Program-made: the position numbers and the translations under genes
In this document: piece after piece, positions 58,016 to 64,000 of the stretch
Numbering within the stretch: the first letter of the stretch is position 1
Layout of the letters: every line of letters begins with the position of its first letter
The notes under the pieces: generated by a model
What the model saw: the letters and a program-made list of their open reading frames with translations, nothing else
Database searches by the model: none
What the model was told of the DNA's origin: nothing
Origin: Clitopilus passeckerianus
Taxonomy: Eukaryota; Basidiomycota; Agaricomycetes; Agaricales; Entolomataceae
Length of the DNA: 64,000 nucleotides
Reading direction: 5' to 3'
Assembly: GCA_944990035.1 (NCBI GenBank)
Contig: CALYLX010000145.1
Span: 310,001-374,000 of the forward strand

Positions 58016-60205
58016 TCAGCACCGTCGAGGGCGTTTGCCAAGTATACTCTGGGTAGAAAACTCCTCGCCATTCAGATTGACAGTCGGCTTAGACCTTCTT
58101 TTCTTTGGTAATGCCTCATCTATCGCAGTACTTCCGTCGCCCATCTGCTCAGCGTCGCCCTCGCCCTCTGTACCCACGGCTGGCATTCTGCGTTCTTGCC
58201 CAACATTTTTCTTGGCGACAGGGCCCATTTTCTTCTTGGCGACAGGACCTGCTTTCTTCTTAGCAATAGGGCCTGACTTCTTGCTCGACTGCTTCGCCTT
58301 TAGAGGATGGGCCTCTATAACCAGCGCTTCTGATACGTAAGCGCCTGGCACCTGGTAATCGTCACTGGCAGTCGGGGACCCTGCTCGGTCGGCTGTGATT
58401 GGACCTTGAACTGTGGGCATCTGCAATTGATCCGGAATGCTTGAGAAAGGCGCCGAAGTAATGCCTGAAACAGAGGTCCCATCGGTGGCAGGGGGTAGAT
58501 TAGAGAGCGACCCAGGCTGAAGAAAAGGGCTACCAGCAGAAAACAAGGGTTGATCACCCCCACTGGTGCTTAGCGCAGCAGCTGGAGCTACAGGAACTGA
58601 CGATGCGATGCTATTCAAGAGCGAAGAAGGCGCAGTGCTCGAATGGGTGGGGGAAGGTGGTGCATCACCAACTGGAAGCAAGGGGCCGGGAGTCACAGGC
58701 ACCGGAGGAGATGCTGAAGTTTGAAAGTGGTGCAGCCCGAACAAGAAGCGGCGAGAGCCTAGGAGCCGCAGAGGGCGACTGAGTAGAAACTGGAGGAGGT
58801 GAAGGGGCTGGTGGGAGCAACAAAGCCAATTCAGCATCACCATTGGTAGTCTGAATCATCTATGGGTGTACATTAGCCACGCTTCAGGTCTTCAAATGAG
58901 AGAACAAACTGTGCTCCTGGCGAAGTGCTCGGCAAACCTGGCATCCCCAAACTCGGTTCCATCACGACGATCTCCATGAGCCAAGCTGCTAGAAGTCCAA
59001 TCCGCTGAGGCTTCTCCGCTTTGCGCGCTTGACGGGGTTGGCTCGAGCTGATTGACTATGACCTCATCATTATCAAATGTTGCATTGACCGGTGGCTTTC
59101 CATGTTCATTGGGGAGCGCCCTGGATCGGCGTACATCTGGTGCTGCAGTCCATAAGTTGAATGCTTCCATAGCAGCTGGGGGTGGACTCACGAAAGCAGT
59201 TGCGTGCATGTTTGGCAAAAGGCTTCTGGTACAGCTCCTTAAAGTCGTCATAGCTAGCAGCAAAGTCAAGGCCTTTGTGCTTTTGGCCGAAATAATAGCT
59301 TCACCAACGTAAGCACAAGTTTATCACAGCCAACAAATGCTCACTCACTGCTCCATGTATATGAACCCATCATCACTGGGGTTAGGTCCTGCACCAGTGA
59401 CGAAGAATACCCATCCGGTTGCTTCTGCCAGGGCATTGAACACAAGACTAAGTACTGACAGCGCTGCCTTAATTGCCCTGTAGAGTGAAAATAAGCAGCA
59501 GGATCTATTTGAGCTGCACGCAAACTTACTCATCGTATTCCTGAGCCGTACGCGGACCTGGGGGTTTTCCACATTTCTTCTTTTTGGCGTCCTTCATGGC
59601 CTCCGTCTCCTCCTCAATCCGAAGCTGAACTTCTGGGTCCTCATCCTCTCACAACTGTGCGACAACCTCCCTTCGGATCTTCATATATAAAGACTTGTCT
59701 GTATGTGCATTTGCTTCTGATACCCGGGCGTCCACTGCAGAGGCAATCTTCTCGGCGAATGTCTTCTGATATACCTCTAGAACTTGCAAAGCTCGTCCGT
59801 TGTCAACAATCACCCCTTCCATCCACTTTTTGACTGCCTTGGCACATGCTCGTTGGCTGGAATCTCTTGTGACCCAGTAGAACCACTTTTGGACAGCCTG
59901 CCGTGTGCTGTTCAACAATATTATCCAAACAACCATCAAAAAAGGCTTACTCTTTGTTTTTTAAGCTCTGCTTTCGCGAGCTCGCCTTCCTCCGGCTTGG
60001 TTAGGGCTTGTTGGGCGCCTGCAGGTGCGGAGAGGGCTCCAATACGCGCCATAAACACCTCCCTTTCTGGCCAGCGCTTGCACCACTCTTTCCATACGTC
60101 GCCAAAGAACCAGGACACAGTGCTCTTGCATCGCGCTTCGAGGAACTCTTGGATATGTTGCTCAAGAAACGTCTGCTGATCTTGCGTTGTCCAGCGTTTA
60201 CCCAT
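58016..60205 (-). pseudogene. dispersed repeat-type gene of basidiomycetes, with in-frame stop
   Basis: Minus strand. Start MGKRWTTQDQQTFLEQHIQE (60205), FLEARCKSTVSWFFGDVWKE, WCKRWPEREVFMARIGALSA. After an intron come AVQKWFYWVTRDSSQRACAK and AVKKWMEGVIVDNGRALQVL. A TGA at 59649-59651 then interrupts VVAQL*EDEDPEVQLRIEEE, which continues in frame to KKCGKPPGPRTAQEYDE. Later exons are IKAALSVLSLVFNALAEATG, YFGQKHKGLDFAASYDDFKE, a region near 59170-58900 and a long tail (58843-58016) with GPIAKKK/GPVAKKK/GPVAKKN repeats and the end LNGEEFSTQSILGKRPRR. The start and the KWF..TR block match a large, multi-copy agaricomycete family that travels with transposons; biochemical role unknown. The stop makes this copy probably dead. 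Confidence 0.55.
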
Positions 60206-60944
60206 AGTCAAAACAATGTAGAATTTGTCAAGAGAGGCTAATAGTTCACAGGATGTGGTTGCCAAAAACAATTTTCTTCTCAGAATATTATGTTTAGAAA
60301 CAAATACATGATTTGAAACCAAGTGAAAATAAATTTAACAGGTAACACTGTCATGAAAAACAAGGTGAACCATAAGCAGAAAGTGGAAGATTCTCTAAAC
60401 GTTTCTAGCCTTCCTCCAGCGGGCTGAACTTCACATTGGGATGCTGTCACCTCAATCTCTTGTTCTTTTGACAACGTGGCTTCTGGGCTCTCAGGATGAG
60501 CTGAATTGTAGATTGACAAATACACATGTGGTGAAATTTGCGAAATTTATTGAACTCATGTCCTGTCAGATGAATGCTTAGCGCTTTTCGCTCCTCTGAG
60601 GCTACGGAACACAGATCTGGGCGCCTGATGTGAAGCATAAACTAGGCACCCCTCCAGATTTCCTTTCAATCTCCAGACCAATAACCCCGCAGAGCAACCG
60701 GGAAGTCTGTGACAAGCTGTCAATGTTGAAAGCATGTTTACGCGGGTTCACACACCTTTTTTCTGGCAGGCGGCAACCTGTTTATGCACCCTTTGATTCT
60801 CACACTTCTGGGTCCAAAAGATAATGATCATGGTCAGCTGCAATAAGTCCTTACCTGGACAATACTCAATCTTGGGCTGGAATCAGGCATGTCCAACTTT
60901 CCTAGAAAAGGCTACGCAAAGTTGACATGCGTTACTGCTCAAAC
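60206..60944. other. intergenic between repeat genes
   Basis: AT-rich, about 740 bp. No gene supported; short open frames at 60630-60824 and on the minus strand at 60280-60525 lack domain or splice support. Confidence 0.45.
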
Positions 60945-62233
60945 ATGACTGCAAGCAACGGGTGGTCCCACTACAACAACAACAACAACGTCTGCCCTGC
61001 ACCTAGTCCTCCTGTTACCCCTCGTGAAGATGCCTTGTTTAAGATGATCCACCGCCTCAAATTGACGATTGAGAGTAAGTCACTGCCCTACAATCACGAA
61101 CACAAGCTGACCAATCCCAGATGCACAGAACCATGAGAAATTCCCAATTCCTCTAAGCGGACCAAAAGATTGGTAGCTTGGCCGAAAGATTATGCATCAC
61201 TGAATACTTCTCTTCTATTCTCTAGTGCCTAGACTTCCAGTTCTTTTCGATGACACCATCGAACTTTTCTCTGAGTTTCTAGAGTTTGAGTGGCTCTGTA
61301 ACACGCTTGGATTGCATCTCCAGGACATTCGCGGTAAGACTTCACACTACATTAGCTTCTGGGAATTATCTTATGGGCCTTCTAGAGCCAGGACTTTTTC
61401 GTCGACCAAAGTTAACAGCCAACCACGGTGTTCAGGCCAACGAATTCCTCCAGCCCCTGTACCATGCAGAAGCTCGCCTTTGTCTCGACGTGTTACGCGG
61501 AATGCCCCATTCCATTCTTGCAGAAGTTACCTCAACTTCACCAACCTCCCCTTCGTCCTCTGTTCATGTAGAGCCTGACAGCCCTGACTCTTTTGCCTGA
61601 TCTCCATTCATCTTGCCCGATACCAGCTTCTGCTTCAGTAGCGATTCAGAGGTAGAAACAAGAAATGTCAAGATCCAGACCGACGATAGTCCTACTTCTC
61701 AAGAATCCGGTTCTGCTGTGCAGTATGGCTTTGGCAGAAATCTTCCGGCCCAGTTGCCTGCGAGTGGCGAACAAGAAGACAAGCCGGCCAGTCGGGGAAG
61801 TAGCCCGGAAACCGATTGGGGACTGGAGTATGGCTACGAAAGTGATCGTTCATGCACCATTTCCAATTTGCCCAGCCAAGCTAGGCTGCCTGGTTTGTTT
61901 TTATCCTATATTCTTGACAAGTCAGCGTTGCTAAAATAGGTCTTAGTTATCCACACAACTGTGCAAGATGGTCTCCGCATAATGTACCTTGAACAAGAAT
62001 GGTATACCATCATAGTTGGTCGATATCCTGGCTACTACCACGGCATGTAAGTTCAGAATAGTCTACTCTAACTTCAGGCTCTGACCATCTACGTCAGCTC
62101 CTCTGTTCTAGATGCCATAATTGGCTGCCCTATCAGTTCTGTTCAACGCCACCCAGACTTGTATGCTGCTCAATTGGCATACGATACTGCCAAGAAGGAA
62201 GGGAGAGTCATGAAGGTGTCTGTTCTAACTTAG
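60945..62233 (+). CDS. repeat-associated gene with RNase H1 N-terminal/viroplasmin-like domain
   Basis: Spliced plus-strand gene. Start MTASNGWSHYNNNNNVCPAP (an AAC run encodes the Asn stretch), then EDALFKMIHRLKLTIE, VPRLPVLFDDTIELFSEFLE, FEWLCNTLGLHLQDI and, after another intron, FRRPKLTANHGVQANEFLQP. A Ser-rich linker follows. The C-terminal part reads GLRIMYLEQEWYTIIVGRYP and GYYHGI, an intron, then SSVLDAIIGCPISSVQRHPD and YAAQLAYDTAKKEGRVMK. The pattern WYxVxVGRxPGxY..., a conserved turn, then xAxxAYxxAxxxGxV is the small RNase H1 N-terminal (caulimovirus VI-like) fold that binds RNA:DNA hybrids. In basidiomycetes such proteins are multi-copy. No nuclease domain follows. Splice borders in 61560-61960 are uncertain. 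Confidence 0.55.
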
Positions 62234-62391
62234 ACCTTGTTTACAACTGCCCACGTATGCCTCAATATCCTCAAATACTGCCTTACTATGTCTTCAAATA
62301 GTCCCAATTAATAAAATGTGCTTTCTATAATTAAAAAGATCTTGAAATAAGCGATATTAGAGAATATCAGAGGAGAGTATGGTACAAATAT

Positions 62392-62894
62392 CTACAGCTT
62401 AAGAGAATGAGCCCTCTTTTGATCAGATCCATCCATGCTAGGGCCATCATCGTCCAAGCTGTGCAGTCCAGATTCCTGCTCACATCGCGATCCAGCTTCA
62501 GCTTTATCGCCGTCCATCTCAGATTGCCCAGAGTCGGTGTCGGAAGGGGGTTCTCCTGGAACTGGTGGATATTGCGTGTTGTAACGAGCAGCAGCTGCGT
62601 CAGGGATGATGGAGCAGCGGGCCTGAATAAGGGTGATTCCAGTTATGAGCTTCTCTGCTAGGTCGAACTGTGTGCCCCACACTTCGCCTATCTGGTAGAG
62701 TTCTTGGGGAAGTGTTAGGTCTCTGACGTCTTTGAGCTGAGAAAGTAACCGGCGGCCAATGCATGCCCGGTCTGCCATTCGTTCTTTCCATTCGGGAACA
62801 CCATTTGATTCGAACGCCTCAGCATACGTGCGTTCCAACCACCATGGCCAGTTGGAAAGGCCGCCCCAGGCTGATGTCCAGTCCAGTATTGGCC
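62392..62894 (-). CDS. unrecognised repeat-region gene, last exon
   Basis: The minus-strand exon begins after an acceptor at 62895 and reads GPILDWTSAWGGLSNWPWWL, ERTYAEAFESNGVPEWKERM, ADRACIGRRLLSQLKDV, PQELYQIGEVWGTQFDLAEK, ending in an acidic tail to the stop at 62392. Upstream (63090-62902) is an open Ser/Thr-rich stretch that may belong to it. Trp-rich and not matched to a family. Its position just downstream of the candidate LTR (minus orientation) suggests the LTR could have driven it or that both belong to one element. Confidence 0.35.
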
Positions 62895-63069
62895 CTCAAA
62901 GCTAGCAGAGGGAGAGAACGGCGTCGCTGAACAGTAGATTGGGGTTCAAAGTGGTTACAGAGGCACTGGCAGTCCGATGTAGAGAACCCTTGAACTCGGA
63001 ACCAGCAGTACTCTTGACGTGGCGAGTAACAGTACAATTGTGTGAGGAGGAGGCCTGAGCTGGAGGTGG

Positions 63070-63524
63070 TGTTAAGGCAGAGCCTAACAACTTAGGTAAT
63101 ACTGTTTACGCTCGATGTCTTTGATAAACAAAGACAGAGATTTGTCAGCAGCTGCGGCTGTACTGACGACCTGGTGAGATTGACGAAGCAAGGGACTTAA
63201 AGGCGAAGTAGAGAACTAAGCAGTTAGGTAGATTGCCTAGGTCAAGCTGAGGAGCCTTAACCAAATGGTACAGGTTTATATACCTATCTAGTAGTTCTAA
63301 ATATAGCGCATGCGCAGCATGATGAGTAAGTACATGAGTCAGTATGACTCGATGCGAGTCAGAAAGAGTCAGATAAGGTATAAGTCTCTCACGATCGTGA
63401 GAGATGCGGAGTAAGCATGGAAAAAGATGAAAAATGCGCAGTGATGCGCAGCATATGTGAGTAATCGTGCATAGGTAAGCGGGCCGGGGTATGTAAGGAG
63501 AAACATGTAAGCAAAATCATAACA
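63070..63524 (-). mobile_element. candidate long terminal repeat (Ty3/gypsy-like), minus orientation
   Basis: On the minus strand the segment opens tgttatgattttgc (63524) and closes ccttaaca (63070), that is TGTTA...TAACA. A TATA box (tatataaac, 63276-63286 region) sits where an LTR promoter belongs. Directly upstream on the minus strand is a purine-rich tract (gatagcgagagggtaa, about 63525-63540), as expected for the polypurine tract before a 3' LTR. No matching target duplication was seen and the internal domain would lie beyond the window, so this could also be a solo LTR. Confidence 0.45.
63385..63404. repeat. perfect 20-bp palindrome inside the LTR candidate
   Basis: tctctcacgatcgtgagaga is its own reverse complement. 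It lies among repeated tgcgcagcat and gagtca motifs in the upstream half of the LTR candidate, where transcription-factor sites usually sit. Confidence 0.85.
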
Positions 63525-63589
63525 TTACCCTCTCGCTATCGTTGAAGTCTCCTGACTTCAATTCCTTCCTTTACCCCAGAAGTGACGGT

Positions 63590-63871
63590 CTATGCCCTTG
63601 TGGTAGCGTTGTGGGCAGCTAACCGGGTAATGGCCTGGGCCACGATGATGGCACAGACGACACACAAAACGAAAGCAATGACACTGTCGGTGTCTGCCTC
63701 CACAAATGTAGCATCTGAACCATCTGGGTGGTGGTGGTCTGTTGGCAAGGTATCCGGTGCGCGGCGCCTTCTGGGACGATACTGTCGAGGGGGAAGGTTC
63801 ACCAGCGTTGGTGAGTCGGACTCTGGTGGGTTTTCGAATGCGGAGAGGTATGGCGTTGGAGGGTTTGCCAT
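63590..63871 (-). CDS. small Pro-rich protein with membrane helix, possibly part of the retroelement
   Basis: Open for 93 codons: MANPPTPYLSAFENPPESDS, PTLVNLPPRQYRPRRRRAPD, ending VIAFVLCVVCAIIVAQAI and TRLAAHNATTRA. One predicted transmembrane helix lies near the C terminus. It stops 66 bp before the candidate LTR, the position of the last ORF of a Ty3-type element, but no pol or integrase similarity is visible. The right end of the window prevents checking upstream sequence. Confidence 0.35.
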   Translation of the reverse strand: MANPPTPYLSAFENPPESDSPTLVNLPPRQYRPRRRRAPDTLPTDHHHPDGSDATFVEADTDSVIAFVLCVVCAIIVAQAITRLAAHNATTRA

Positions 63872-64000
63872 TGGGGTTGATGTTTTCCTTGTTGTCGTTC
63901 TGTTCTTCTTTGACGAAGGGGTTATGTTTTATTTTTGCGGCGGTGTGTAAATTGGTGACGGGAGGAAATGCTCGTAGGGTTCCACAAACTTGACGTGCAG

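Overview
The window is nuclear DNA of a filamentous basidiomycete, most likely an agaricomycete. The evidence is dense short genes on both strands, nearly all cut by many introns of about 50-80 bp with GT..AG borders, typical basidiomycete families (MACPF, PMP3, KAR5-type nuclear fusion protein, divergent G-alpha, F-box/LRR remnants, repeat-associated ORFs), and no operons or bacterial ribosome-binding sites. Splice models below were read by eye, so individual borders may be off by one site.

Layout. 1-1879: 3' end of a SNF2 ATPase with a RING finger. 3200-3661: small secreted Cys-rich protein. 3838-5026: broken minus-strand gene. 5138-6019 (-): mitochondrial ribosome recycling factor. 7031-8649: MACPF gene with reading-frame breaks. 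9123-10256: mitochondrial carrier of the ornithine (ORT1) type. 10473-12119 (-): Baeyer-Villiger-type flavin monooxygenase. 12.1-16.4 kb: gene-poor, with a decayed F-box gene. 16483-21053: one gene encoding seven CCCH zinc fingers, an RRM-like part and a complete RING-IBR-RING ubiquitin ligase. 21338-22442 (-): TPMT-type methyltransferase. 22958-25559: Pro/Ser-rich protein with a conserved C-terminal block. 26358-28035: GH16 glucanase. 28362-29588: decayed F-box gene. 30248-30664: ATP19. 30934-32769: Ser-rich coiled-coil protein. 33277-35527 (-): KAR5-type protein. 36008-37248 (-): conserved family of unknown role. 38379-38826 (-): SOM1-like subunit, head to head with SAH1 (39014-40892). 41340-43548: conserved unknown. 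43935-46831: La-motif (LARP) protein. 47068-47358 (-): small unknown. 47721-49691: divergent G-alpha. 49973-50464: PMP3. 50799-54750: large acidic nuclear-type protein.

From about 54.8 kb to the right end the window becomes repeat-rich: an insert with 15-bp target-site duplications and a poly(T) end, a transposase-like remnant with five in-frame stops and an internal foldback element, a cluster of TCTGCAGAA palindromes, two dispersed repeat-type genes (one with an RNase H1 N-terminal/viroplasmin-like fold), and a candidate LTR preceded by a polypurine tract.

The left 54 kb is mostly housekeeping (mitochondrial translation, ATP synthase, methyl cycle, protein import and processing, chromatin) with no sign of a biosynthetic cluster. 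The most unusual item is the CCCH(x7)-RRM-RBR protein: an RNA-binding ubiquitin ligase architecture built from repeated exon modules.
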